Shown here: one piece after another, positions 15,670 to 24,940 of the stretch | How the letters are laid out: the number at the start of each line of letters is the position of its first letter | How positions within the stretch are numbered: the stretch's first letter is position 1 | NCBI GenBank assembly: GCA_021776235.1 | Contig: JAJFGG010000046.1 | Location: 1-62,155, forward strand | Direction: 5' to 3' | DNA length: 62,155 nt | Source: Alphaproteobacteria bacterium | GTDB taxonomy: Bacteria; Pseudomonadota; Alphaproteobacteria; GCA-2731375 | Program-made: the position numbers and the translations under genes | Notes under the pieces: model-generated | The model's database searches: none | Seen by the model: only the letters and a program-made list of their open reading frames with translations | What the model was told of the DNA's origin: nothing

Positions 15670-17673
15670 ATGGAAAAAGGCGCGGAAAATAGCCTAATGG
15701 TAAAGGCCGACAAACCAATCGTGCAGCCGCTGGACCTGCCCACGGACAGCCGGCCTGCCTCTAGTATCGACAATGGCCGCGAGGCAATCGTACAGGCGCT
15801 GGTTACCATGCCGACCGCACCGGGGGTCTATCGCATGCTGGCCCAGGACGGCGAAGTGCTGTACGTGGGCAAGGCGAAAAACCTAAAGAACCGGGTCCGT
15901 AACTATGCCCAACCCGCAGGTCTGAATACACGGACCTTGCGGATGATCGCGGAAACCCGCGCCATGGAGGTGGTGACCACCCATACGGAGGTCGAGGCGC
16001 TTTTACTGGAATCCAATCTGATCAAGCGTCTGCGCCCGCGCTACAATATATTGTTGAGGGATGATAAATCCTTTCCTTTTATCGTCATCACCGGTGATCA
16101 CGAATGGCCGCAGTTGGCCAAGCATCGCGGCGCCCGCAATCGCAAGGGGGAATATTTCGGTCCCTTCGCTTCCGCTTCGTCCGTTAACCGCACCCTGAAC
16201 ACGCTGCAAAAGGCTTTTCCCCTGCGTTCCTGCTCCGATAGCATCTTCGCATCGCGCACCCGGCCTTGTCTGCAGTATCAGATCCGCCGCTGCGTGGCCC
16301 CCTGTGTTGACCGCATCGACAAGGACAGCTACGCCGAACTGGTTACCGAAGCGCGGGATTTCCTGTCCGGGCGCAGTCGCGAAGTCCAGCTGGGCCTGTC
16401 CAAAAGAATGGAGGCCGCCAGCGCCGAATTGGCTTTCGAGACCGCCGCCGTTTACCGCGACCGGCTGCGCGCCCTGGCCCACGTCCAGGCCCACCAGGGC
16501 ATCAACGTCGCCAGCGTCGCCGAAGCGGACGTCATCGCCATCCATATGGAGGCGGGACAAAGTTGCATCCAGGTTTTCTTCTTCCGGGCCGGGCAGAATT
16601 GGGGCAACCGGGCGTATTTCCCCAGCCACGGACGCGAACGGACCCCGGCCGAAGTGCTGGGCGCCTTCATGGGGCAGTTCTATGATGACAAACCGCCGCC
16701 GAAGGAAATTTTGCTTAACGAATGGCCGGAGAACCATGGTCTGATTGCCGAGGCCCTAAGCATCAAAGCGGAGCGCAAGGTCCGCCTGCATCGCCCCGAA
16801 CGCGGTCAGCGGCGGGAGCTGGTCAACCACGCCCAAACCAATGCGCGGGAAGCCCTGGCCCGGCGCCTGGCGGAAAGCGCCTCGCAACGCCGCCTGTTGG
16901 AGGCTGTGGCCGACCTATTCGCATTGGAGGGGCCGCCACGCCGGATCGAAGTTTATGACAACAGCCACATCATGGGCACCGACGCCATTGGTGCCATGAT
17001 TGTGGCCGGGCCGGAAGGTTTTCAAAAAAACGCCTATCGCAAATTCAATATCAAGGATGAAGACATTACGCCCGGTGACGACTATGGCATGATGCGCGAA
17101 GTGCTGCATCGCCGGTTTGCCCGCCTGCTGAAGGCTCAGGCCGCGGCCGAGAGTTCCGAAAGTCCGGCGGCCGGCGAAAGTACCAATGGCAGCAATGGCG
17201 AGGATGCTCGGGTTGCCGGCGAATGGCCGGACCTTGTCCTGATTGACGGTGGGTTGGGCCAGTTGACGGCGGTGCGCGAGGTTTTCGCCGATCTGGGTGT
17301 AACCGGTGTTGCCCTGGCCGCCATCGCCAAGGGGCCAGACCGTAATGCCGGCCTGGAGCGTATCCATCTGCCGGATAAACCGGAGATTACGTTGCCACCC
17401 CGTAGCCCGGTGCTGTATTTTCTGCAACGCCTGCGGGACGAATCGCACCGTTTCGCCATCGGTACGCACCGGGCCCGGCGGGCTAAGCGCATGGATCGTT
17501 CCGCGCTTGATAGCATTGCGGGTATTGGTCCCGGCCGCAAGCGGGCTCTGTTGAATCAATTCGGTTCCGCCCGGGCCGTGGAAACAGCCGGGTTGACGGA
17601 CCTGGAAAGCGTACCCGGCATCTCCAAGGCCGTGGCGCAAAAGATTTACGACTTCTTTCACCCCGAAGGGTAA
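15670..17673 (+). CDS. uvrC: Excinuclease ABC subunit C
   Basis: A 667-residue UvrC, the nuclease that makes both incisions in nucleotide excision repair. The N-terminal GIY-YIG domain begins at PGVYRML and [16 protein letters not shown] (51-76). A UvrB-interacting UVR segment lies around 235-275, the RNase H-like 5' nuclease region carries YDNSHIMGT and [10 protein letters not shown], and the tandem helix-hairpin-helix is at the end ([13 protein letters not shown] and VPGISKAVA). A Ser/Gly/Glu-rich insert lies near residues 482-515. The first 45 residues are an unconserved extension, so the start could instead be at 15697 (MVKADKP). It heads a plus-strand run with pgsA and the molybdenum-cofactor genes, an order frequent in alphaproteobacteria. 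Confidence 0.95.
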   Translation: MEKGAENSLMVKADKPIVQPLDLPTDSRPASSIDNGREAIVQALVTMPTAPGVYRMLAQDGEVLYVGKAKNLKNRVRNYAQPAGLNTRTLRMIAETRAMEVVTTHTEVEALLLESNLIKRLRPRYNILLRDDKSFPFIVITGDHEWPQLAKHRGARNRKGEYFGPFASASSVNRTLNTLQKAFPLRSCSDSIFASRTRPCLQYQIRRCVAPCVDRIDKDSYAELVTEARDFLSGRSREVQLGLSKRMEAASAELAFETAAVYRDRLRALAHVQAHQGINVASVAEADVIAIHMEAGQSCIQVFFFRAGQNWGNRAYFPSHGRERTPAEVLGAFMGQFYDDKPPPKEILLNEWPENHGLIAEALSIKAERKVRLHRPERGQRRELVNHAQTNAREALARRLAESASQRRLLEAVADLFALEGPPRRIEVYDNSHIMGTDAIGAMIVAGPEGFQKNAYRKFNIKDEDITPGDDYGMMREVLHRRFARLLKAQAAAESSESPAAGESTNGSNGEDARVAGEWPDLVLIDGGLGQLTAVREVFADLGVTGVALAAIAKGPDRNAGLERIHLPDKPEITLPPRSPVLYFLQRLRDESHRFAIGTHRARRAKRMDRSALDSIAGIGPGRKRALLNQFGSARAVETAGLTDLESVPGISKAVAQKIYDFFHPEG

Positions 17674-17740
17674 GCGGATGCTTTCACGATGACGCTAAAT
17701 CCTTATACTCAGCCGCCCGCGAGAACTGCGGTTTGAGGAT

Positions 17741-18310
17741 ATGATCACAACCATTCCAAATATTTTGACCCTATCGCGGATCCTGGCCATTCCCGCCTTG
17801 ATCGGTGCCTTTTACCTGGCCACGCCGCTGTCCAACTGGCTGGCCTTTAGCATTTTCACGGTCGCCGGCATCACCGACATTCTGGACGGCTATCTGGCTC
17901 GTAGCCGGGGCGAGGAAAGCGGCCTAGGGCGGTTTCTTGACCCGGTTGCCGACAAACTGCTGGTTGCCGCCACACTGTTGATGTTGGTCTATGTCGGGCG
18001 GATCGGCGATTGGACGATCCTACCCACGGTGGTCATTTTGTGCCGGGAGATTTTGGTCTCGGGCCTGCGGGAGTTCCTGGCCGAACTGCGTGTCAGCGTG
18101 CCGGTCAGCCGGGTCGCGAAATGGAAGACCGCGGTGCAGATGCTGGCAATTGGTTTCCTGATTGTCGGCGATGCCGGCTGGGACCTCATTCCGGTGATGG
18201 AGATCGGCCGTTTGGGTATGTGGCTGGCTGCCCTCTTCACCATTTACACCGGCTATGATTATCTGCGGGCGGGGCTGCAACATGTCACGACCGACGCGGC
18301 GCCGAAGTAA
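17741..18310 (+). CDS. pgsA: CDP-diacylglycerol--glycerol-3-phosphate 3-phosphatidyltransferase
   Basis: A 189-residue integral membrane CDP-alcohol phosphatidyltransferase that makes phosphatidylglycerol phosphate, the committed step to PG and cardiolipin. The family signature D-G-x2-A-R-x8-G-x3-D-x3-D appears as DGYLARSRGEESGLGRFLDP followed by VADK (about 49-72). Five or six hydrophobic helices are visible and the N-terminus MITTIPNILTLSR is typical. It lies 67 bases after uvrC and 33 bases before mobB. Confidence 0.95.
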   Translation: MITTIPNILTLSRILAIPALIGAFYLATPLSNWLAFSIFTVAGITDILDGYLARSRGEESGLGRFLDPVADKLLVAATLLMLVYVGRIGDWTILPTVVILCREILVSGLREFLAELRVSVPVSRVAKWKTAVQMLAIGFLIVGDAGWDLIPVMEIGRLGMWLAALFTIYTGYDYLRAGLQHVTTDAAPK

Positions 18311-18343
18311 ATAGAGTGAATAGATGACAAAAGAGGGTGCGTT

Positions 18344-18853
18344 ATGAAAGTCCTCGGCGTGACTGGATGGAGCGGCGCCGGCAAGACGACGCTGCTGGCC
18401 CTGCTTATACCGGAGCTGACCGCCAGGGGCTTGACCGTATCCACCATCAAGCATGCCCATCACACCTTTGATGTGGACAAGCCGGGCAAGGATTCTTATC
18501 GCCACCGCCAGGCAGGTGCGACAGAGGTGCTGATCGCGTCAGCCGCGCGCTGGGCCCTGATGCACGAGAACCGCGGCGCGGCCGAACCCGGGCTGGAGTC
18601 TTTGCTGGCCAACCTGTCACCGGTCGACCTGGTGCTTGTGGAGGGCTTCAAAGGGGAGGGCCATCAGAAGATCGAGGTGCATCGGGAGGGTTTAGACAAG
18701 CCCTTGTTATGCCGAGATGATAGGAGTTTTATCGCTCTGGCCGCCAATTACCGCCCGGCGGATCTGAATCTGCCATTGCTCGATTTGGATGATGTGCCGG
18801 CGTTGGCGGATTTCGTTGCTGATTATTGCCGAACCGAGAGCGCCGTATCATGA
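18344..18853 (+). CDS. mobB: Molybdopterin-guanine dinucleotide biosynthesis protein B
   Basis: A 169-residue GTP-binding P-loop protein. Walker A is GWSGAGKTTL (residues 8-17), the switch-like HAHHTFDVDKPGKDSYRHR (about 37-55) is typical of MobB, and DLVLVEGFK carries the Walker B region. MobB assists MobA in converting Moco to its guanine dinucleotide form. Its TGA overlaps the moeA ATG (ATGA at 18850-18853). mobA is not in the window. Confidence 0.92.
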   Translation: MKVLGVTGWSGAGKTTLLALLIPELTARGLTVSTIKHAHHTFDVDKPGKDSYRHRQAGATEVLIASAARWALMHENRGAAEPGLESLLANLSPVDLVLVEGFKGEGHQKIEVHREGLDKPLLCRDDRSFIALAANYRPADLNLPLLDLDDVPALADFVADYCRTESAVS

Positions 18854-20112
18854 ACCAGCTTGCCGACGACTGTTTCAATCAGGTCGATGATCTGATGTCC
18901 ACGGCCGAGGCTTTGGCGATCCTGCGGCAACGAATTGTGGCGGTGACCCAGGACCGGCTGGAACAGCTGCCCCTGGCCCAGGCCCTGGGGCGTATTCTGG
19001 CGCAGGACGTCACCTCGGTCCTCGATGTTCCGCCGCACGATAATTCAGCGGTCGATGGCTATGCCTTGCGCCATGACGATCTGGTTGTCGATGGACCATC
19101 CCGCCTGACGGTCCTGGGCCGGTCGGCGGCTGGTCATCCCCATGACGGGCGCCTTGAAACGGGCCAGGCGGTACGGATATTTACCGGTGCCGTCATGCCC
19201 GAAGGGACCGATTCGGTGGTGATGCAGGAAGATGTAGCGCGGACGGAAGATCACATCACGATCCCGCCCGGCCTGGCCCTGGGCGCCAACCGGCGCCACA
19301 GGGGCGAGGATACCAGACGGGGCGATGTGGTGTTGGGCCGCGGCCGGCGCCTGCGGCCCCAGGATCTTGGTTTGGCGGCCTCGGTTGGGCAGGGGCAGCT
19401 AAACCTGTACCGGCCGTTGCGGGTGGCGGTGTTCTCCACCGGCGACGAATTGGCCGAACCGGGCGCGGAACTGCCTGCGGGCGCGATCTATGACGCCAAC
19501 CGCTACATTCTGGTGGCGCTTATTACCGCTCTGGGGGCGAAAGTATCCGATCTGGGAATTTTGCCCGACGATGCCGACGCCGTGCGCGCGGGGCTTGTCG
19601 CGGCCGCCGCCGGCCATGATCTGTTGTTGACGTCCGGCGGGGTCTCGGTCGGTGATGAAGATCATGTGCGCGGCGCGGTGGAGGCGCTGGGGCACTTGCA
19701 TTTTTGGCGTCTGGCAATCAAACCGGGACGGCCCCTGGCCTTGGGGCAGGTTGGAAATGCGGCGTTTGTCGGCCTGCCGGGAAATCCCGTGGCGGCCATG
19801 GTGTGTTTTCTGCGCTTTGCCCGGCCCTTGATCCTGGGCCTGGCGGGTGCGGTGGATCTGGATCCGGTGCTCTATCGTGTGACCTCTGATTTTGATTATG
19901 AAAAGAAACCGGGACGGCGGGAATGGCTGCGGGCCCGGCTTGAGCGCCAGGGTGGAACTGGACCCAGCGCGGTATTGTTTCGGCCCCAGGGCTCGGGCAT
20001 CATAAATTCACTGGTACAGACCCATGGCCTGGTGGAAATAGCCGAGGATGTGACCCGGGTGAAGGCCGGGGAGTTGGTGGATTTTCTGCCCTTTGACGAG
20101 GTGGCGTCATGA
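18850..20112 (+). CDS. moeA: Molybdopterin molybdenumtransferase
   Basis: A 420-residue MoeA that inserts molybdate into adenylated molybdopterin. Landmarks are the N-terminal VPPHDNSAVDGYALR (about 62-76), the central molybdopterin-binding domain with FSTGDELAEPG and LTSGGVSVGDEDHV, and GLPGNPVAAMV near residue 310, followed by the C-terminal beta domain. The start at 18850 overlaps the mobB stop, and the stop overlaps moaD (ATGA at 20109-20112), so all three are translationally coupled. Confidence 0.94.
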   Translation: MNQLADDCFNQVDDLMSTAEALAILRQRIVAVTQDRLEQLPLAQALGRILAQDVTSVLDVPPHDNSAVDGYALRHDDLVVDGPSRLTVLGRSAAGHPHDGRLETGQAVRIFTGAVMPEGTDSVVMQEDVARTEDHITIPPGLALGANRRHRGEDTRRGDVVLGRGRRLRPQDLGLAASVGQGQLNLYRPLRVAVFSTGDELAEPGAELPAGAIYDANRYILVALITALGAKVSDLGILPDDADAVRAGLVAAAAGHDLLLTSGGVSVGDEDHVRGAVEALGHLHFWRLAIKPGRPLALGQVGNAAFVGLPGNPVAAMVCFLRFARPLILGLAGAVDLDPVLYRVTSDFDYEKKPGRREWLRARLERQGGTGPSAVLFRPQGSGIINSLVQTHGLVEIAEDVTRVKAGELVDFLPFDEVAS

Positions 20113-20360
20113 AACTGTTGTATTTTTCCTGGCTCCGCGAACGGGTTGGAACGGCCGAGGAAACCGTGCGGCCGCCCGAAGACGTCGCCACAGTGGGACA
20201 ATTGATCACCTGGCTGACCCGGCAATCCAGCGGCCATGCCGCGGCCTTTGCCGATCCCTCCATCGTGCGCTGCGCCGTTAATCAGGACTATGCCAAGGCC
20301 GAGGCGGCCGTGGGCGCGGACGACGAAGTGGCCTTCTTCCCACCTGTTACCGGCGGCTGA
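20109..20360 (+). CDS. moaD: Molybdopterin synthase sulfur-carrier subunit
   Basis: An 83-residue ubiquitin-like sulfur carrier, beginning MKLLYFSWLRERVG and ending in the essential Gly-Gly (FPPVTGG), whose C-terminus is thiocarboxylated to supply the dithiolene sulfurs. It overlaps moeA by four bases and precedes moaE by 34. Confidence 0.94.
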   Translation: MKLLYFSWLRERVGTAEETVRPPEDVATVGQLITWLTRQSSGHAAAFADPSIVRCAVNQDYAKAEAAVGADDEVAFFPPVTGG

Positions 20361-20394
20361 GGGTGCCCATGGATCCGGCAGCCGGGGCAATGCG

Positions 20395-20874
20395 ATGATC
20401 AAGGTGCAGGAGAAAGATTTCGACGTCAGCGCCGAACTGGCTGCGCTATGCCAGGGCCGCACGAACGTGGGCGCCGTGGCGTCGTTTATTGGCCTGGTGC
20501 GCGAGGTGGCCGGCCCGGGCGCATTATCGGCCATGACCCTGGAACATTATCCGGGCATGACGGAGCGGCAACTAGCCGGACTGGAGGCGCGGGCGCTGGA
20601 GCGCTGGCCGCTTGACCGGGTGTTGATCATTCATCGTTTCGGCCGCCTGCTGCCCGGGCAGCAGATCGTGCTGTGCGCCGCGACGTCCCCGCACCGCGAG
20701 GCGGCGTTCGAGGCCTGCGCCTTCCTGATGGATTGGCTGAAGACCAAGGCGCCGTTCTGGAAGCTGGAAGAGGTCGGCAGCCAGACCCGTTGGGTCGATG
20801 CGCGCAAGGACGACGACGATGCGGCGGCGCGCTGGCAAACCGATGCATCCGATACCGACAATAGCGAAACATAA
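20395..20874 (+). CDS. moaE: Molybdopterin synthase catalytic subunit
   Basis: A 159-residue MoaE that converts precursor Z (cPMP) to molybdopterin with MoaD. It carries the conserved GAVASFIGLVRE, LEHYPGMTE, IHRFGRLLPG and the active-site lysine block LKTKAPFWKLE. The start at MIKVQEKDFD is the family N-terminus; the frame is open upstream through moaD. The C-terminal 20 residues are Asp-rich and unconserved. Last gene of the cofactor run. Confidence 0.94.
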   Translation: MIKVQEKDFDVSAELAALCQGRTNVGAVASFIGLVREVAGPGALSAMTLEHYPGMTERQLAGLEARALERWPLDRVLIIHRFGRLLPGQQIVLCAATSPHREAAFEACAFLMDWLKTKAPFWKLEEVGSQTRWVDARKDDDDAAARWQTDASDTDNSET

Positions 20875-20899
20875 GAAAACCTGAAGAAGGAATACGACC

Positions 20900-21676
20900 A
20901 TGGCCTATCAAGCATTTGATCTTAGCGGCAAGGTCGCCCTGGTAACGGGCGGCAACAGCGGCATTGGACTGGGCTTTGCCGATGCCATGGCCCAGGCCGG
21001 CGCTGACGTCTGCATCTGGGGTACGAACGGGGACAAGAACGCCGCTGCCCTGGAACAATTGCAGAGCCATGGCGGCAGGGCCACGGCGCAGATTTGCGAC
21101 GTCTCGGACCAGGCGGCGGTCGATGCATCCTTTGCCGAAACCCTGGCGCATTTTGGCCGCGTGGATAGTTGTTTCGCCAATGCGGGGGTTTCGGGCCGCG
21201 CCGCGAACGCAAGCTTCATGGAAATGCCGGTCGAGGAATGGCGCCGGGTCATGGATGTTAACCTGGATGGCGCCTTCTTCACCTTGCAGGCCGCGGCCCG
21301 CCACATGACCGAACGAGAGGGCGGCGGTCGTCTGATCGGCACGGCCTCTTTGGCCGCCATTGAGGCCTCGCCCCGCAGCGTCCATTACGCGGCGACCAAG
21401 GGAGCCTTGATTTCCATGATGATCTCTCTGTCAGCTGGCCTGGCCCGGTATGGCATCACCGCCAATTCTGTTCTGCCCGGCTGGATCGAAACGCCGATGA
21501 CCGAGCCGGCCTTTGGCTGGGACAAGTTCGCCGCCGCGGTGAAGCCGCGCATACCGGCCCGCCGTTGGGGCACCAAGGAGGATTTTGGCGGTGTTGCCGT
21601 TTATCTGGCGTCGGACGCCTCGGCCTACCATTCCGGCGATACCTTTATTATCGACGGCGCCTACAACAAGTTTTAG
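20900..21676 (+). CDS. Short-chain dehydrogenase/reductase
   Basis: A 258-residue classical SDR with a Rossmann fold. It has the cofactor motif TGGNSGIGLG (16-25), the Asn-Ala-Gly strand FANAGVSG, the catalytic Ser in GTASLAA and Tyr/Lys in YAATK (near residue 160), and a C-terminal GDTFIIDGAYNKF. There is no acidic residue directly after the second strand (CIWGTNGDKN), so NADP(H) is plausible. The ribosome site GAAGGAAT lies upstream of the ATG. The substrate is unknown. Confidence 0.88.
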   Translation: MAYQAFDLSGKVALVTGGNSGIGLGFADAMAQAGADVCIWGTNGDKNAAALEQLQSHGGRATAQICDVSDQAAVDASFAETLAHFGRVDSCFANAGVSGRAANASFMEMPVEEWRRVMDVNLDGAFFTLQAAARHMTEREGGGRLIGTASLAAIEASPRSVHYAATKGALISMMISLSAGLARYGITANSVLPGWIETPMTEPAFGWDKFAAAVKPRIPARRWGTKEDFGGVAVYLASDASAYHSGDTFIIDGAYNKF

Positions 21677-21820
21677 AGGTATTCCGCTTGTCAACGGCTG
21701 GTCCAGCAACAGCAGAAAAGCCTTGAGCGTACAATTGTCTAAATGTACTCAAACTCTGTCTGATTAAGCGATTGCTACAATCACCCAATCCGTGGCCGAG
21801 ACAAAAAACTGAGGATTGCG

Positions 21821-22078
21821 CTAGGCGCGGCGCCAGTCGGCGAATGAAATGGCGATGACGGGGGCGACCAGCAGTCCGATAACCAAACTGAATTGCAGGC
21901 ATTCCAGCAAGGTCGCGCCCATGGCGGCATGGGCCATTAAAAACAGCACGGCGATCGTCATTACGCCGCCGACCGCCAGGGTCGCCCGCAGTCCGCGCGT
22001 AACGCTGGCCACCCAAATGATCAGGGCCGCCGTCGACATGATGACAAGCGCGGCGCCAAGAACGAATTCAACGATCAT
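21821..22078 (-). CDS. Small membrane protein, unknown function
   Basis: An 85-residue protein with three predicted transmembrane helices (about 3-25, 32-52 and 60-79) and a basic C-terminus ADWRRA. A good ribosome site (GGAGGGACAAAAG) precedes the ATG. I do not recognise a family. It follows the MATE transporter in the other order on the same strand but is separated by its own ribosome site, and it is not obviously part of a multi-subunit antiporter. Confidence 0.6.
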   Translation of the reverse strand: MIVEFVLGAALVIMSTAALIIWVASVTRGLRATLAVGGVMTIAVLFLMAHAAMGATLLECLQFSLVIGLLVAPVIAISFADWRRA

Positions 22079-22133
22079 CTTTTGTCCCTCCGCCTCTACT
22101 TGTCATAATCATCCAAAACCAGCTTAGCATAGC

Positions 22134-23570
22134 TCACGGTGCCGTGATACGAAAAAATTCTCGTCTATTCAGGCTCGCGAATTGATCGCACGTCGTGTTT
22201 GAATTCGAAAACGTTGGACCAGACAGATGCCGACGCCGGACAGACCCAGGGCCAAGCCGGCCCAGATCGCCGCGCCGCCGAACCCGAGATATACGCCGAA
22301 GAATGCCGCCGCTGCCAGGCCCAGGCCCCAATAGCCGGCCAATGCGATCAGCATGGGCACCACGGGTATCCTTGAGGCCCCGCAAGGCGCCCATGGTGGT
22401 GACCTGGGCAGCATCGGCGAACTGAAACAAGGCGGCCACGGCGAGGAAGGAAATCGCGAGATCTTTGACCACTGCGGATTCGGTTTGCGCCGGATCGAGA
22501 TAAAGATCAACGATTGCGCCGCCAAGGAACCAGAATGCCGCCGCCGGCAGAAAGGCATAGCCAAGGCCTAGAACCAGTCCTGTCCAACCGGCGCGCGCCG
22601 CGGCCTGGTGATCGCCCGCGCCGGAGGCGCGGCCGACCCGCACGGTCGATGCCTGGCCGATGCCATGGGCGATCATATAAACAATGGCGGCGCATTGCAC
22701 GGCGATGGCATGGGCCGCCAAGGGGACCGTGCCCAGCAGGCCCACCAATAGGGCCGCGGCCAGGAACATGCCGATTTCCGCCAGTACAGTCACGCCAATG
22801 GGCAGGCCAACCTGGAAGATTTCTAACAGCTGGGACCAATCCGCGCGCCAGAACCGGCCCAGCAGACGATACCGGCGCAGACGACGGTCGAGCAGTACGA
22901 AGCACAACAAACCTAGAAACATAAAGGAACTGACCGTCGCTGTGGCAATGCCGGCACCCACCAGCCCCAGGGCCGGAAACCCGAAATGGCCGAACATCAG
23001 CACGTAGTCCGCCAAAGCATTGACTCCGATCCCCAATATGGCGACCACCAGGGTCGCCCGGGGCCGGGTATGGGCGGCCAGGAACGCAGCCAGGACGATA
23101 AACCAAAGTCCGGGTAGAAATCCCAATAACATATGCCGCAGGTATGATTGCGCCGCTCTGGCCAGTTCCGGATCCTGGCCCAGCAAGCCGAGCACGCTCT
23201 GGGTATGCCAAATGGCCATGGCGCAAGGCAACGAAACCAACAAAGCAGACCAGAAGCCCTGGCGAACCGTGCGCCGGACCCTACGGAATCGGCGCGCGCC
23301 CAAATACTGAGACAGTATAGGCGCCACCGCGCTCAGAAGGCCCATGGCGAACATATCAAAGAACCAATAGTAATGATTGGCCAGGGTGCCTGCGGCCAGC
23401 GCCGTAGGGCCGAGCCGGCCCATCATGACCACATCGGTGGTGACCATGGCAATGTGGGACAGCTGCGTCAGCGCCAGGGGCAGGGCAAGCACCATGATGG
23501 CGCCGCTTTCCCGGCGCCAAAGCGTGACGACCCGCGACCAGGGTTGGGAATGATCCGAGAACGCGCTCAA
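22134..23570 (-). CDS. MATE-family multidrug/Na+ efflux transporter with C-terminal frameshift
   Basis: A multidrug and toxin extrusion transporter that exports organic cations in exchange for Na+ or H+. The first 405 residues are a normal MATE core with about eleven helices, through TMGALRGLKDTR. The frame then runs into a basic, non-family tail (GAHADRIGRLLGPG onward) ending at 22134. In the next frame the expected last helix continues as VPMLIALAGYWGLGLAAA to a stop at 22169. Removing one G near 22361 (CGTGGTGCCC) restores a product of about 466 residues. So this is a recent frameshift or a base-calling error. The start at 23570 is the first ATG of the frame. Confidence 0.75.
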   Translation of the reverse strand: MSAFSDHSQPWSRVVTLWRRESGAIMVLALPLALTQLSHIAMVTTDVVMMGRLGPTALAAGTLANHYYWFFDMFAMGLLSAVAPILSQYLGARRFRRVRRTVRQGFWSALLVSLPCAMAIWHTQSVLGLLGQDPELARAAQSYLRHMLLGFLPGLWFIVLAAFLAAHTRPRATLVVAILGIGVNALADYVLMFGHFGFPALGLVGAGIATATVSSFMFLGLLCFVLLDRRLRRYRLLGRFWRADWSQLLEIFQVGLPIGVTVLAEIGMFLAAALLVGLLGTVPLAAHAIAVQCAAIVYMIAHGIGQASTVRVGRASGAGDHQAAARAGWTGLVLGLGYAFLPAAAFWFLGGAIVDLYLDPAQTESAVVKDLAISFLAVAALFQFADAAQVTTMGALRGLKDTRGAHADRIGRLLGPGPGSGGILRRISRVRRRGDLGRLGPGSVRRRHLSGPTFSNSNTTCDQFASLNRREFFRITAP

Positions 23571-23694
23571 GAATTCTGTTTCCTCTTGCCGAGGACGTGT
23601 ACGGCAAAGGTTAAAACGGGCAGCAAATGCCGAATTCGAATTTCGCCTCTTTCGAGCCGCGAAGTAACGCTATTGTCCGACGACGCGCGGCGTC

Positions 23695-24447
23695 TCATCC
23701 CTTGCCGAAGGTCATAATTTCCTCGGCGATTTCGGCGACGGCGGCGTCGAAAATTTTCTTGCCCGCCGCGGGCGTGGACAGATCGGGATGGGAGATAATG
23801 CGGCCGTCGGGGTATTTGGCGCGGTAGTCGGCGGCGTCGGTCCAGCCGCCGGCGGCAGCGGGGCCGGGCGGGTCCATGGTTACGTCCTTGATATGGTCGG
23901 GGAACAGATACTGCGTCACCGAAACTTCCGAGGGCGTGGCATGGCGGCCTTCTTTGTCGCCGAACAGATCCTTTGACAATTGCCGGGTTCTGCCGCCGCT
24001 CCACCAATTGCGCAGCCGGCACCGCACCGACGGTTCGTTGCCGCTGCCCGAGCTGGCCAGGGTATGGGCCGTGTAGATCTCCTGGAACGCCGCCTCGATG
24101 GTGGCGCTGTTGCCGCCATGGCCGTTGATGAAATAAAACCGCTCGAAACCATGATGCGCCAGGCTGCCCACATAGTCGCCGATCACCTGGATCATGGTTG
24201 CGGGCCGCAATGTCATGCTGCCTTTGAATGCCATGTGGTGTTGCGCCATGCCCACGGCGATGGTCGGTGCGACCATTGTCTGCGTCGCCTGGCCCACGGC
24301 CAGGGCGATGGCTTCCGCGCTGACCGCGTCGGTGCCGATCAGGCCGTTGGGCCCATGTTGCTCCGTGGACCCGATGGGCATGATGGCCATGGCCGAAGTT
24401 TCGAGATAACGTTCCACTTCGGCCCAAGTCTGCATCTGTAACTGCAT
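23695..24447 (-). CDS. Creatininase-family metalloamidase
   Basis: A 250-residue protein of the creatininase/FAPy-deformylase superfamily. Metal-ligand motifs are visible: Glu and His in GSTEQHGPNG (about 26-35), Asp in GTDAVSAE, and a conserved His-Gly-Gly-Asn in NGHGGNSA (about 110). Members hydrolyse cyclic or linear amides (creatinine, mycofactocin precursor, formamidopyrimidines); the substrate here cannot be assigned. It is divergent from the VOC gene, 52 bases apart, so they may share a control region. Confidence 0.85.
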   Translation of the reverse strand: MQLQMQTWAEVERYLETSAMAIMPIGSTEQHGPNGLIGTDAVSAEAIALAVGQATQTMVAPTIAVGMAQHHMAFKGSMTLRPATMIQVIGDYVGSLAHHGFERFYFINGHGGNSATIEAAFQEIYTAHTLASSGSGNEPSVRCRLRNWWSGGRTRQLSKDLFGDKEGRHATPSEVSVTQYLFPDHIKDVTMDPPGPAAAGGWTDAADYRAKYPDGRIISHPDLSTPAAGKKIFDAAVAEIAEEIMTFGKG

Positions 24448-24499
24448 CGTGGAGTTAATCCTTCCTGTTTTCCCATCACCGCAACCTGTGGAGGCAAAG

Positions 24500-24868
24500 A
24501 TGATCCAAGGTATCGACCATATCGAATTGATTGTACGCCAACTTGACGAATATGTAGCGTTTCTGAAAACTCTGGGTTTCGAAACCGTGCGCGAGACCCC
24601 CCATCACGGCGGCTCGGTCGAGATGAAGCCGCCTGGAGAGGGCCAACCGGTGTTCGAAATTCACCAAGTGATGGGCGAAGAAGTCATCGGCGTCAATCAT
24701 ATTGCCTTCAAGGTTGACGATGCCGCGGCCGCTCACGCGGCGCTGAAAAATTATCCCGGCATGGTCTCCGGCCCGCCGGGGCATGTGCCGGATACCGGCC
24801 GGACCAACCTGAATCTGCGCGACCCCGACGGCTGGCGCCTGCAATTGGTACAAAACCCGAAGGAATAG
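24500..24868 (+). CDS. VOC-fold (glyoxalase/bleomycin-resistance) protein
   Basis: A 122-residue vicinal-oxygen-chelate protein with two beta-alpha-beta-beta-beta modules. Possible metal ligands are His in GIDHIELIV, the second-module His in GVNHIAFKV, and Glu or Asp in LRDPDGWRLQLVQ. GGAGGCAAAG lies just before the ATG at 24500; the frame opens earlier at 24449, but that part overlaps the divergent control region. VOC members include lyases, isomerases and dioxygenases; the role is unassigned. Confidence 0.83.
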   Translation: MIQGIDHIELIVRQLDEYVAFLKTLGFETVRETPHHGGSVEMKPPGEGQPVFEIHQVMGEEVIGVNHIAFKVDDAAAAHAALKNYPGMVSGPPGHVPDTGRTNLNLRDPDGWRLQLVQNPKE

Positions 24869-24940
24869 TGCGCCATCCCTTGTCCACAGCGCCGATAACC
24901 GGGATAATCAATCAGCAATCCGATGCTTTGGGAGGCCATG

